This document shows positions 11,087-27,800 of a stretch of DNA of 64,000 nucleotides, piece by piece; the first letter of the stretch is position 1; each line of letters opens with the position of its first letter. The notes under the pieces are model-generated. The model searched no databases and was not told the DNA's origin. It saw only the letters and a program-made list of their open reading frames with translations. Location of the stretch: assembly GCF_901709675.1 (NCBI RefSeq), contig NC_051099.1, positions 4,092,001 through 4,156,000 of the forward strand, in the 5' to 3' direction. The stretch is from Syngnathus acus (Eukaryota; Chordata; Actinopteri; Syngnathiformes; Syngnathidae). The translations under genes were made by a program, and so were the position numbers.

Positions 11087-14000
11087 ACAAAGTTCTCAAT
11101 ATCATTCCATACAGTCCAATTCAAATTTAGCAACGATATTAAGACGATAACTCACTATTCCTAGAAGAGCAACACCTGAGCCAATGGCAATTATTGTGGG
11201 AATAATGTTGAATTTTCCAGCCTGCAAGAAGCAAAATAAAACAAAAAATATTCAGCGTAGTGACAAATACTGAAATCCTAATTTCTCCAATTGCAGCTAC
11301 TAACCTGGCCATTGATCATGATGTCAAAACGAATTCCATATACTTTATACAAAGTGCGAAATGTTTCCCCATTTTGATCCTTAAAGTATCTGGCATATCT
11401 GCAAGGAAAAGACATCAGATAGTTGAGTGACAAAAAAAAAAATGGGGGAACTGAAGTGACATACCTGAAGTTGTACCCTGATGTGACAGAGTTATTCAAA
11501 TTCATGTCCAAACGAGTGAAGCTGTATTCTGGATTACACTTAGAGTAGTCCTTATCCAAATCGCAGTACCACTCAATTAATAAACCAACAGACCCACCCT
11601 AAAATAAAATAAAAATAATCAGAAGATAAAAAGGGATTTTTTTCTCTCTCCTATACTTACATTAATATCTCATTGGATTATATATTGGAAAAAGGAGAAC
11701 AGATTTTTTTAAATTACATTCTGGCACTTAGTACCTTTGCAGCCATGTCCTGGAAGTCGTGTCCAGCACGTTTGATCAGATCTCCAAGTCGAAATATGGG
11801 ACAGTAAGGATGGTCCACTTGGTCGTAGGAACATCTTTTCAAGTAGCTGTCATCAGCTGTATCAAGGACGTTGGACCTAAGAAAGTGAAGACAGCAAAAC
11901 CCCCCCAAAAAGTATTATTATTCGATTAATCGATTCTGCAAATATTTTATAACGTTTATTAGCGTTTGGACCTGACTGCTGAGCCTCTTAAAAAAGCTCT
12001 TACAGCACTCAACCAGTACCCATCTGTCATTGGGCTATGACCATACCATTGGCATGCTGCCTTAATTTAAAACCCATTAGGAGCAACTGTTGAGTTTACC
12101 AATGCCAGTTAACGGAGTTTCGGATTACCCGTCAAAAAAGACGACGAGTCAGGAACCCGAAGAAAGATGTGCTTCATTTCAATGAGTTCATGATGTATGT
12201 TATTGCCATGACTAGTGCCATCTGTCCACAACACTTGAAATGAAAGGGGGGGGGTCAATCTTGTGTGACACCTGTCCACAGTTAGGCTCGCCGTCAAGGG
12301 CATCTCGCATGACTCTTTCACTGTCTCACTGAGTGCAATGCACAGGGCGTATTAATAGAAAGCACTCTGCACTATTTAAATCATGCACGGGCCACATAGT
12401 ATATTTCTCAGCTCGCTTACTGATCTAAGGAGGCATGCCATCACTCATCGCCACTTACTTTGAAAATTCAAACTTTGGGAACCTGATGAAGTTCTTGATG
12501 TAAACGGTGAAGTTTTCAGCTTCGCTCAGTAATGGTACTCTGGGAGGAAAGATAGAAAACGGAACAGTTGTTTAAAAGGAATGGCAGCTTCGTAGGGAGT
12601 TATCGGTAAAAAATAGAAGGTGTGAAAATGTCTTGAGATACCCACATGGGTCTCTTGCTGTACTCTACAGGACACCAGGCATGAATCTCGCAAGTGCCAG
12701 TGCTGTTTATACACAAGCCTGTTTTAATTCCTGATGGAGAGAGCAACGTTTGTTGGCTGGGTAGTGCTGAGAGAGTGGCGATTCATAATCAGATGCGTTG
12801 AAACAGGGATTGGACCAAATCAATTACAATAAGTGGTACGTTGACTTTATAAATATCAAATAAAAACAGTCATTAGGAGATGCTCAGGCCACGCCCCTTA
12901 AAGGCACACGACACTTGGAACAAATGAAACTTCAAAGTCGAGGTACCACTGTATTGCATGTTGTCAAAACACAAAATAATTAGGATTCCTTTTTACACTT
13001 TTAATGATTGACAAGAAATGCTCCTCACCATGCCCTGCTATGACAGTTTCCCCCTCAGTGCAGTCATCATCACTAAGACATTGGCCATTTGGTACCTTGA
13101 TACTCTGTGATGCACACAGTAAATGATATGTAAATAATATTTGGTCATCCAAATGCAGAAGTGATGATATTTAGGCCATTACAGAATTGGAAGACATTTT
13201 CTGGCCCTCAAAATGATATTTCAAATAATGCGCAAACTACGGAAGCACTTTTGTGATTTATGGTTCTTCCGAGACAAATGTAAACAAACTGGAGTGTTGA
13301 CTTAATATTATTTACTGTAAATACCAAATATCTCTTGGGCATTCCTAAAATAAATGTCATTAGTCCCTCACATTTGATCACACATATAGATCAAATATAA
13401 ATTATAGATGAAATATAGCAAATAAAATAAGTTTATTGCTAATTGCTACGTCTTCCTTGCGTCATCACATTTATTAAATGAGACACATTTGAAATAGTAT
13501 TAAGCTCTGAAGTTGTGTCTTTCCACAAACACACAACCCTGCTACTAAATAAAGCAATTTAAAGAAAGAGAATAACTCATGACAACAAAAATACATTAAT
13601 ATCTAAGTTTTTCTTTACCAGTTAGCTTAGCAGCTAATACAGCTTCCATGTACGCTTGAGCAAAAAATGCTAACATTAGCATTGATTTTCAACCCAATTA
13701 TTCCCAGTCCTGTGATTGTACTTACAGTAGTAATTGAATTTAAGTAGTATTGAAGTAAAATCCACCTGAAATGATAAATTAGCTGTTTTTTAAATATATA
13801 TTTTCAGGTTCCTGACTATCCTGTAATAGGGTTGCTCCAAACACAACAACTATACGATAAGACGAGACTGAGTTGGATGAATCAAATAATATTGGTTTAT
13901 TTCAAGTTTTTCTTAAAAACATAAATGGGAAATTATAAAACGAACGGTTGCTTGCTGGTTAAATTGTCCTCCGATTCTGGAATGACCCATGAAATAACAC

Positions 14001-14928
14001 GGAGACTGGCCTGTGTGCACTCACCTCGGCACAGAAGCCCAGCCTCTGATTGGGGGTCTCAATGTAATTTGTAACCACGAAGAAAACCTGCTCTCCCTGC
14101 ACAATACAATTAAGGTTTGATTCATTCTAATGAAGAAGGAAAAGGTTAAACGAACCCCTGGGGAAGATCAATACTGTTAAATGTAAATCGGGCAAATTCT
14201 GCTGCTAATGACATCTAGCTAAATCATATTCCTTCTTGACAAGGGGAGATTTTAATATACGGTACATTCGGCGGAATGACGTAGTCCTCGGCACTCCACA
14301 GGTGAAGGCCGCTCTCTGAGCTGTTGGTCAGTGTGACGCCTTTGAGCTTGGTGATGACGGAAGATTGGATGGCCTCCTCTCTTTCCTGGTAGCCCTTCTT
14401 CATCACAAACACCCACCTAATGCATAGAGCAACAGCCATGAGATTTGTCATCAAGTCTCACTTGCTGCTCACTCTTCGTCTGACTTTTTTTTTAATCGAG
14501 AGCATTCTAATCAAGTTTTCTTCGAACGTAGATTTTCTGTTTGTCTTGTCACTTCAATTTCACTTTTGCATAATTTCCTTCCATACTCTGATGTGACGTC
14601 ACACACCTTCTGAAGGATTAAAAAGTATTTATAATATAATAACCCCACACACATGCCCTGCCACTTTAACAGAGCAAAGCACAGGACTTGCACAGGCACA
14701 ACTATTTTAACTTTGTGAATCACTTTGTGGAAGGTTAGTTTGTGCAAAGGCACCATTGGACAGATACAATGGGCGGCAAGGCACGATTGCACCTTACCCG
14801 ATTATGTATCCCAGCACGGCCAGTTGGTAGATTCGAAATAGTATTCCGATCTTTCTGTTCTCTGCGATGACATACTTTTCCGTCTTGTAGTTGAGGAGGG
14901 AAAAGAAGAAGGTGCCCCAACCGGCCAT
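10619..14928 (-). CDS. p2rx5: P2X purinoceptor 5 (ATP-gated channel)
   Basis: Trimeric ATP-gated cation channel subunit of the plasma membrane. Twelve minus-strand exons: 14928-14798, 14416-14266, 14096-14025, 13104-13029, 12730-12646, 12539-12459, 11876-11735, 11598-11465, 11398-11305, 11221-11156, 11037-10949, 10862-10619. They join in phase to about 454 residues. Seen: N-terminal YKTEKY; first membrane segment across the first junction; the ATP-contact lysine region [10 protein letters not shown] (about 65-74); ectodomain cysteines; SGYNFR (NFR at about 289-291); KVYGIRFD; and a second membrane segment at about 323-344 ([20 protein letters not shown]). P2RX5 is chosen over other P2X members by overall similarity and linkage to emc6. 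The long polar C-terminal tail is lysine-rich. Confidence 0.92.
11051..11083. repeat. Long homopolymer A/T run in p2rx5 intron
   Basis: An uninterrupted run of more than 30 A on the plus strand. On the p2rx5 strand it reads as T and ends about 14 bases before the acceptor of exon 11037-10949, so it forms an extreme polypyrimidine tract. Exact length is unreliable in any assembly. Confidence 0.8.
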
Positions 14929-15846
14929 GTCGGTGGTCGTGAGAGAGTGAGGGAGCTGCACCAGGCAGTGCTTGTCCCCTCCTCAGCTGGTTGACTCGTC
15001 AAAACCACTGTCACTCCAACAAGCTCCTCCAACATGCCTGAAGGCAACATGAGCACACATCACATTCAACCATCTAACAGGCTTTTAAGATGACTTTTGA
15101 ACGTCAGTGTTTTTCTTTTATTTGTCAGGGGGGCCTCATTTATCAGGTCATTCAAAATGAGGTGATATTGAACCCAAATAGTTTTTGCATAATTGTATTT
15201 GAAGTTGTGGGCCGATAATTTTAGGGCCTGGAATAAATCAGAAAAGTGCCATCTAAAATCTTTATTTCTAATTATGGAAAGGGACAATTGCTCATTTACA
15301 ATGTCGACCTGAAAACAAAGGGCAAGGTAAAATTCTAAAGTACAAAAAAAGGGCAAATACAAAACATACTGTTAAATATTTGTATTCTTTGTTCTTGGTC
15401 TTTCTCTCTTAGTACAGTACTCTTGTTTAAATAAGTGTGAATTGTTTTAAAAGACAGTTGAAAATAAAATACGTTCTGTAAATGTTATAAAAACATGCTT
15501 AGAGTGTATTTAAACAGGTTGATTCTATCTAGTTCAGGAATTTTCATTTATTATTGCAAAGACAGAAACGTAATCTCCGCCTCTTTATTCTACAGTGGCA
15601 TCTAGTGACTGAATTGTGTAATTGCATCACAGTGTCAGGACCGCAGTTTTAGGACCCTTGTTTTTTGCCAGATCACAAATGCAAACACAAGGTGGTTGAG
15701 AAAGGCCCAAAAAATTCCAATTCTATTGTTTTAGGGTTTTACGCAACTTCTTTTTTTTTTTTTAAAGAATCCCACCAAAAAATTAAGAATGATGTTTCGC
15801 CGATCATTTACAATTTTTCAAATGTATTCCTCCCAAACTCCTGTGA
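14929..15846. other. p2rx5-polyubiquitin intergenic region
   Basis: Should hold the p2rx5 5'UTR and promoter near 14929-15060. The rest is AT-rich with a poly(T) run near 15752-15763. No coding exon or RNA gene recognised. Confidence 0.5.
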
Positions 15847-16183
15847 GAAAATTCCGGCACGAAGGACCCCAGTCCAATGTAATATTAATCCGCGGAGCAA
15901 CCCTTGTCAAAAATATCGTTTTATAAGTACGCTATTAATAATTGATTGTGTACATATTCTTAAAACATAATTTAAGCGCAACAGGCGTGAAGGAAATAAA
16001 CGCCAGAGTTTGAAAAGTTGTATGCCGGGGAATGAAAATATATATTTTTAATGCGGATGGATATTTCCAGTGACGTGGCAGCCTCTAGTTTATAAAGACG
16101 CTTGCGCCATCTTCAACACTTTAGTAGAAAGCAACAAAGACTCTACGGACGACCAACTCAATCTTTAATATCGTCACTTTATT
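15847..16183 (+). promoter_or_regulatory. Promoter and noncoding exon 1 of four-unit polyubiquitin gene
   Basis: TATAAAG at 16091-16097, preceded by TGACGTGGCA at 16071-16080 (a CRE/ATF-like half site) and GCGGATGGATATT at about 16053. The minus-strand polyubiquitin gene has the same module in the same order. A weak two-unit heat-shock-like motif, GAAAATTC, is at 15847-15854. The noncoding exon should begin about 30 bases after the TATA box and end at the 5' splice site GTAAGT at 16184. Confidence 0.7.
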
Positions 16184-17703
<1,520 letters not shown>

Positions 17704-17791
17704 TCAGTTACAATTCTGTGTTCAAGTCAAAAATAGTGTTAATTTCAAAGGCATCTGCTCTGATGGCCAAATGTTCAGTACAAATGGTTGA

Positions 17792-17797
17792 AATAAA
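17792..17797 (+). terminator. Polyadenylation signal of four-unit polyubiquitin gene
   Basis: AATAAA 88 bases after the stop, in GGTTGAAATAAAGGG. The same motif occupies the homologous position in the other arm (19852-19857, minus strand). Confidence 0.75.
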
Positions 17798-18106
17798 GGG
17801 TTAAAGCTATTATTTTGATGTATTTCTTTAAAGATATATAAATACTGTGCAACAATACATTTAAAAAAAAAAAAGTCCTATTGATTTATTACAACTACAT
17901 TGAATTTCAGCAGACCTGCTTGGTGCCAGGGATGATGTTCCACATCTGTTTTAGGATCAAATCAACCCAGCTTACATTTGATACCAACTGATCCCACTCT
18001 GCTTGGCTGTTCCTACAGGTAAGGTGTTCAAACAATCATACTGAGTGATGGTTTGGAATAAATGCTTTTCAAAATCTTTTAACTGAACATCACTAGTACA
18101 AAACAG

Positions 18107-19570
18107 TGAAGATGACCTTGGACTTCCAGGTCGAAAAAGCTGACTGGTTAGTGACACGGGCTCTTGCTCGGTAAGAACTTGGTTTGATCCCAGGTGAGAG
18201 AATAAACCCAAATGTGTTTATTGTGCAATTAACCCTTTATTCTTTTTTTACCTACCTATTGAAGTGTCCATGAGGTGTACCTACACATACTGTCATATAA
18301 AGCAGTTAACCAAATGTCAGATTTTTATGTTTTAATTGGCGAATAAAGAAACAAGGAATAAAACACCGGACAAGTTTTAACATAAATGTTTATTAAAAGT
18401 AAATTTCAAACCAGAATGTGAATGTAATGTGAAATTGCAGTAGATATATTGGATAACAATATTTAGGTGTAATGCATACACGGTATTTAAAAACTACTAT
18501 AAGTGTTATACCACTATAGTAGTTACCAGCTCAGTGGCCTAGTGGTAGAGTGTCCGCCCTGAGATTGGAAGGTTGTGGGTTCAAACCCCGGCCGGGTCAT
18601 ACCGGAGACTCTAAAAATGGTACCCATTTCTTCCATGTTTGGCACACAGTGTAAGGGGATGAAATGGGGCTCTGCTGCTGCTCACGATCATTGGGACTTT
18701 AATTTATAAAATCAAGATTACCCAAAGAGAAGCATAATCTCCCCGTTTTTGCATAACGGCGCATCCCTTCATTTTTTTTTTTTTTACCTCGCGTAGTGTA
18801 CCTATTGAAAGTGAAAAGTGCCACACCCGCCCTCACCCCCACCTCCTGATTGGCTGTTTGATCTGTGACGTCACTTGGACACTCCATTAGGTACACCGCC
18901 ATTTTCAAGTGTACCTAATAACCGGCCACTTTATTAGTGAAATATCATTTTCAAAGGTCACATTCGTGATAGTGAAAACACTAAGGTAGCTAATGCAATA
19001 AGGTGGTGTTGCCATCTAGAGTATAACATGAAAATGAAAAACATTTAAGATCATTAACTGAAGTTATGAATATCTACTCTTATGATGACCGAAGATGTTC
19101 AAATGGCAGAAAGTCAAATTTGGCCATTGTTGCCCTAATCAATGATGTAATCTATATTACTGAAGAAAGCTAACATCCCAGATCTGAATGACCAATTTAA
19201 ATATTTTCTGTATTTGTAGTTGAATGTGCTAACCTCAATGGACATCAAATTTATTAACCAATGGTGTTCTTTTCTTAGCAGTATATTTATTTTACCACCA
19301 GGCCATCTTATGTACAGACAACATGGACCTGGAGCAAATTAAATTACATCCACAAATTATGATGCAGGCTCAGTGTTTACATACTGACGTGAGAAGCACT
19401 GCAGGTTAAAAATGGAGGGAATCGATTGTAGAATCTGCTCAATTACAGAAAATTAGTCATGGCATCTTAAAATTATATGGTAAAAGGTCATTTTTGGGGA
19501 TATGGGTAGCTTTTACAATACTATATATATATATATATATCGCATTTTATAACAGCTGCACAATAGTCTG
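18107..19570. other. Spacer between the polyubiquitin arms
   Basis: About 1.46 kb between the homologous arms. It contains a SINE (18527-18700), a 10-bp inverted repeat just before it (AACTACTATA at 18492 and its complement at 18515), and GTGTACCTAATAA/GGCCACTTTATTAG motifs near 18900-18940 that resemble ends of dispersed repeats. A TA dinucleotide run is at about 19522-19540, beside the right arm. No gene recognised. Confidence 0.6.
18527..18700 (+). mobile_element. tRNA-derived SINE
   Basis: The first 75 bases resemble a tRNA, with an A box (TGGCCTAGTGG, 18535-18545) and a B box (GGTTCAAACC, 18578-18587) at normal spacing, i.e. internal RNA polymerase III promoter elements. A tRNA-unrelated part follows (CTAAAAATGGTACCCATTTC and onward). 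The layout and wording resemble SINEs I know from percomorph fish. The 3' limit is approximate. It is not a functional tRNA gene because the acceptor stem does not pair well. Confidence 0.8.
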
Positions 19571-19851
19571 TTCTACTGTAATGATTTTCAGTTAAAAGAA
19601 TTTGAAAAGCATTTATTCCAAATCTTCACTCAGTATGATTGTTTGAACACCTCACCTGTAGGAACAGCCAAGCTGAGTGGGATCAGTTGGTATCAAATGT
19701 AAACTGGGTTGATTTGATCCTAAAACAAATGTGGAACATCATCCCTAGCACCAAGCAGGTCTGCTGAAATTCAGTGTAGTTGTAATAAATCAATAAGACT
19801 TTTTTAAAAATGTATTGTTGCACAGTATTTATATATCTTTGAAGAAAACTC

Positions 19852-19857
19852 TTTATT
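19852..19857 (-). terminator. Polyadenylation signal of eight-unit polyubiquitin gene
   Basis: TTTATT on the plus strand, AATAAA on the gene strand, 91 bases past the stop. It is the homologue of the signal at 17792-17797. Confidence 0.75.
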
Positions 19858-19948
19858 TCAACCATTTGCATTGAACATTTGGCCATCACAGCAGATGCCT
19901 TTGAAATTAACAAAACTATTTCTGACTTGAACACAGAATTGTAACGGA

Positions 19949-21781
<1,833 letters not shown>

Positions 21782-21950
21782 TCAACCTGACGATTTAAGA
21801 TAAAAGGGTAAAATATTAAAATCCTCTCTCAAAACCCCAAAGTGAAATATTAGATTTTTAACAAACACAATTTGAATGTAATTTTATTTTAATTAACATA
21901 CTGTATGTAAAGGTGTTGATTAAAACAAAATCTATTAGCGCTCATGTAGA

Positions 21951-22035
21951 CAGCGCCATTTTGAGATCTTGTTGACTCCCTTTTGTTCAGTTGCCGTCGC
22001 CCATAATGGAGCTTCCACTGAAAATGTCGAGTCAC
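21951..22035 (-). promoter_or_regulatory. Conserved intronic block, right-arm copy
   Basis: Partner of 16441-16526, in the leader intron of the eight-unit gene. On the gene strand it ends TCTCAAAATGGCGCTG, a YY1-like site. Conservation between otherwise diverged introns is seen; regulatory function is inferred. Confidence 0.55.
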
Positions 22036-22378
22036 TGCTGTAGCTAACAGCGAGTCATTGAATCCATTGATTGATAAAAAAAACGATGAAATTGACAATG
22101 TAATAGTCAAAGAACTGTCATATAGTAGTTTGTGAGTTTCGTTACATTATTTGTTTTAAAATGCGTCACCGTCAGTTATAAGACCAGGTAAGTAAGCGAA
22201 TGTTTATAACCGCAAAACGATCCAATTCACGCCAGAGACAATTGATATAGAAATATAAATATAGAATACATATAGAAAATGAACTTACTTAAGACCGAAG
22301 CGCTGGAACAACTCAAGTTCTGTTATGTACCGAAAGTGGTGCGTTGTCGACCTCTACTGCAACGCGTCAGGAAAATCT

Positions 22379-22410
22379 CTTTATATACAGTAGCAACTGC
22401 CACGTCATTG
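22379..22410 (-). promoter_or_regulatory. Core promoter of eight-unit polyubiquitin gene
   Basis: On the minus strand, CAATGACGTGGCAG (22410-22397) is followed by GTATATAAAG (22388-22379), preceded by GCGGATGGATATT near 22425. The same elements in the same order and spacing occur at 16053-16097 in the other arm. Confidence 0.7.
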
Positions 22411-22631
22411 ACAATATCCATCCGCAGTAAAAAGTAGTACGCTACTTCCATGCCAGACCGTATTCCAATCCATACGGTCAATTTTGTTGACACCCAGTAC
22501 ACTTAAAGTACGTTTTAAGAATAAACACGATCGAATAACAACGACAGAAACATTATAAAACGACTTTCTTTTTAAAACTTGGAGAGCCCGGCGGAATAAT
22601 ATTGCATGGTAATAAGGTCCTCCTTGGAGTC

Positions 22632-22662
22632 TTCTCGAAGGATCTCGGCTTCTCGAATCTTC
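22632..22662. promoter_or_regulatory. Heat-shock element between ubb and cenpv
   Basis: TTCTCGAATCTTC at 22650-22662 is a perfect three-unit heat-shock element (TTCnnGAAnnTTC). A further two-unit site, TTCTCGAA, lies at 22632-22639. It sits about 260 bases upstream of the ubb TATA box and could also serve cenpv on the other side. HSF-driven induction is a known property of vertebrate polyubiquitin genes; binding here is inference. Confidence 0.7.
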
Positions 22663-23739
22663 CTGCTTTGATTGGACGGAGGGATTGTTTGTTTGATTTG
22701 TCATTGGTTGCTGAGCAGTAAGTAACCTAAAATGTCGACGAGTATCGTTAGAACAACAAAGACACAACTAGACTTTATCAGACTTTGTACAAGGCTCTTT
22801 TTGTTTCGCCTTGACGCACTACTGAGTGAATTTGTTCTTGTTTTGTTTTTGTGTCGTGTCAACTTGACGAAATGGCACAAGGTGAGACGACAAAATGGGG
22901 GGGGTACTAATTTGATCCCATTTAAACGTGACTGCTAAACACGTGCTACTAGCTTGTGTTATTTTAGTCTCTGGGTGAGGACTGCCACAGTTGGCCTCAC
23001 CTCAACTTAATCACTTAGTAAATCTTTTGGTTGGGGTTTTTGTGTTTGACTTCTGAGTAGAAAAGTACAGACGCAAGTGTAGTTAAGTACCAAAAATATA
23101 AATTCATTTTATGATCAGTTTGATCTATATCTGCCCTTTTTTTAAATGTCCTGTATTCATCCAAAGGTTGAATTAAGTATTTTTTAGTAATGTAACGTGT
23201 AGAAAGTACTGTACATATTTTCAAATGTATGCAAAAGTGTCAAGACACCAAGGGCCAAAGTCAAGTTCAGACACCCTTCCATATGTCATAAAATAATAAA
23301 CTAAAACAAAGTGCTTACAAATCTGTATATGGCTTCGTGGCTTTCTATATGTGGTTGATGATTTGATAAGATAGAGCTTATATTCTTGTATCTGGGTCAT
23401 AGCGTATCATCTCGCAACATGTTACATGACACCCAACCCGTGATGTACCGCGTCAGAGTTTTCCAACACAGAGCCATGTGTCAGGCTGAACTAGTTCAAC
23501 CCAGGAGGGAATGTGTTTGTGCAAGTCAGCTGTACTTTGCCCTCCTCCATGCTTGGAAATAATTACATGACCCCAAAAATCTTCCAGGAAAAAGCCCATC
23601 CCTTGTACTTGTAAAAACTGGTTTATCACGTGAAAGGGATCTATCACGGCTCTGGACAACAAAGATATTTACGATGATCACATTTGAATAGATCTGGGAG
23701 GAATCAGTAGCTGAGAATGAGGACATTTTTGTTATGTAA

Positions 23740-24692
<953 letters not shown>

Positions 24693-24820
24693 GTTTGCTG
24701 TGGTATAAAAATCAGTATTTTGATCACCATAAAATACAGTGCAGATTGACTTTTTTTTTTTCACAAGAATGACTGAACATACTAAAATTGTGCTTATTTT
24801 TGAGGCAAAACTCTTATGAG

Positions 24821-24826
24821 TTTATT
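24821..24826 (-). terminator. Candidate pigl polyadenylation signal
   Basis: TTTATT on the plus strand, AATAAA for pigl, about 43 bases beyond the stop. It lies inside the space shared with the convergent cenpv 3' end, so the two transcripts may overlap. Confidence 0.45.
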
Positions 24827-24868
24827 TAGGTCAGCTTATTCAAGTCATAAATAGCATCGTATAAAATC

Positions 24869-27800
24869 CTAATACATTTGATTAACTTTTGGTCCCCGTG
24901 GAATCATCTGGAATGTATTAACGAACATGTAGCGTGAGAAAGTGACGTACAGATACCGAAACCAAACCAGTTGAGTGCGATGACAAAGCATGGCAGCCTA
25001 AAAAAAAAAAATTAGAATTAAGAATAACATTTAAAAACAGATAATAGTGGTCAAACTGTCTTTACTGTTCTTACTTTGCACTGCCTGTAGCCATTTGAGC
25101 CTATTATGCAGCAGAGCACTGAAGGAAGCAGCCAGCTGACAGGAAGTTCCAGGAAGGAAACATATTTCCTTAACAGGCTGACAGTTACCAAGGACAACAA
25201 ACAGCAGTCTAGGGAACGGGAAGAGAGTTTTTGGTTCATGTTCAGGACATTTGCAGATGATTATCATTCATGCCGACAATTCCCTGGCACGTTAGCGGAA
25301 TTGAAAATAATACAGCGTCCTTATATGACCCTGGCTGTCAAATTATATTGGGCTTAACGATACACACACACATCCAATTTTTTAAAAAAAAATTAATCAC
25401 ATTTTTTATCTTGTTGACAAGTAACCCTTTTTTCTGCCAACAACATTTTGATTCAGACAGTGTAGTGTTTCACTCATTCCAAGAAAGTGCTTTGCTCTCT
25501 TTTATGATGCAATGTCAGTGTTTGAACAAATCTGCCTTTTTTTTTTAGGATCTCCTAAATTTATCGACCAAATTTCAAACAGCTTTCTGTTAATGAAATT
25601 GAAAACCATGCATGGGCCGAAAAGGCTTAAATGTCTTTATTAGGTTAACTTGCTGTATAGCCACGTGAAGCTTCATCACGTTACAGGTCAGTCAGACAGA
25701 TGAGGTGTTACTCAGTCCATTCAGTTTAAAGCTGTAAAACCGGCTTGAGCATGATTGATTACAAGCCTTCTGGTTTTTAGATAACTCACTGAAGGTTGCG
25801 TTTGATGGAGCCTGGCAACTGTGCTGACTATTGCGACATGATTAATTGCTCTGTTTCTTAACAGCCCCTGTTGACCTGACTAGCTCTCAATCTGTTCACA
25901 TGTTGCCCCAGTTTCCCTCGGCTCCCTCCCACATTTCAAAAAGATGCATGTTAGGTTAATTGAAGACTCATTTGTCCTATATTTTGAAAACTAATCACTA
26001 AAGTGGTCCTAAAGCTCACTATGGACAATTAAATGAGATTGAATTTGGATCAATTATTTTCTTTTAAACCTGTCATCAGTATTTAGTTTTTTTTTCCTGA
26101 CACTGGCCCCAAAATATTGAAAACCCCTGCTGTAAAGCATCACAAATTCCCTTGTGAATACAAAATACAAATAGATTACTTTTTAGTACAAATAAAAATC
26201 ACTTGCATCTGTGGTGTGCACAAGGGGGCGCTATATCGTAACAAACAAAATGTAACTATCCCTAAATGCACATGATAAAATATGTAATGTACATTATCAG
26301 CATTAATGACCCTGACATTAATGCTGATAATGTACAATACATATTTTCTTCCAGTATAGCTCAAAAGAACCCTATGTTGTCACAAGTAGAAAAATTACTA
26401 AATACGGTGAAGGTATCAAATTTACCATTAGGTAGTTGGTGAGTGGAAGCGATGTGCCTGAGGGAAGAGAGGAGAAAAAAAACAAAACATATTTGACATG
26501 ACAAAAAGACGATAGATTGGTGATTATAATACAAATGTAATCAATGTCCTAAAAAAATGAGGCTATGTAGTTGCATCAAAAACCATAACTTAAGTGAAAG
26601 GTTTGTGACCTGATCTGATTGGAAGATTAAAAAAAAAAAAAAAAAAAAGTACATTTATGCCAGGAGAAAAAGCTTATTTGGTCATACTCCCAAACCAGAG
26701 CGGTCCCACTTCACCAATTTAGTGTCAGGATTTATTGCTTCTATTTGAGAGCGCAGCAGACTGCTTTTGAGAATTATTTTTGGCATGTACAGATGTTCTG
26801 GAAAAACATTGTAAAAATGCACAAGGTTCACAGTTTTTGGCAAAACGATTGTTTTCCTGTGCCTTTATTTTTTTTTGCCATGTTGTGTAAGATGATTTTT
26901 AATGATTGACTCAGACAGAAATGTCAGTGGATTAAAAACACCAAACAAGCCTTGAAATTCAATCTACCTGACAGCTTTATAGATAGCTACGTGATTGCTA
27001 TGGCCACTGACTCCTCTTCCATCGAAGGTCAGCGCCTGAAACAACAACAAAAAATGTCACTTTGTGGTTGGAAGGACACATGCATCCAACAAGTGAGTGA
27101 GTGAAGACAAATCTAAAGCGAGAACAATTTTCCTGGTTAGCTGTCGGGTTTCTGACCCAGTCTGTGGAGGTACTTGGCATCTGCCAACTGATATTTAGAG
27201 GCCATTTTTTTTCTGTGTGCATGCTTGAACCTTTGAGCATGTGGGAGAAAAAAATGCTATGTAGCATATTCAAACTCGGGATTGATATGAATCCATCTGT
27301 AAACTAACGCACGAAATCCTAAATGCCCTACTTATATTTTAGGAAGGCTGAAAATCCCGTCACGCTTGAACAGAAATAATAGTGTTGCAGAATTTTGATA
27401 GAAACCACAGCAAAACAGAATTAGGGGCAAGAATGTTGAGGTTCTAAAACATGCTTAAGCAAATAGATTGCCTTGGCAGAATGAAAAGTAGGAGTTATCA
27501 CACAGGAAATCAAAGGAAAGCTATGTTATGTATACCATGTGGAATGTATGAGCTCTCAAGTGCTTCACAATTATAGAGCTGACCAGGGAGACTCTCCATT
27601 CTGCTTTGGGATCATCTGGAAGGTTCCTGGAAGGCAAAAGAAAAGCACTTTGGCTTCACTTGGTTGCACTGATATTACATCAGAATGTTATTAAGACTAG
27701 TCATGTCTGGGTTGTAATCTCACAGGAGTGTCAACTTTCCGCAATATAGTGAGAAAGTGTTAACCCCTCCCCACCAGTGATGGAAAATTGCACCCCCCTC

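Noticed and set aside
18527-18603. tRNA gene
   Set aside because: A and B boxes are present, but the ends do not form an acceptor stem and a SINE-type tail follows.
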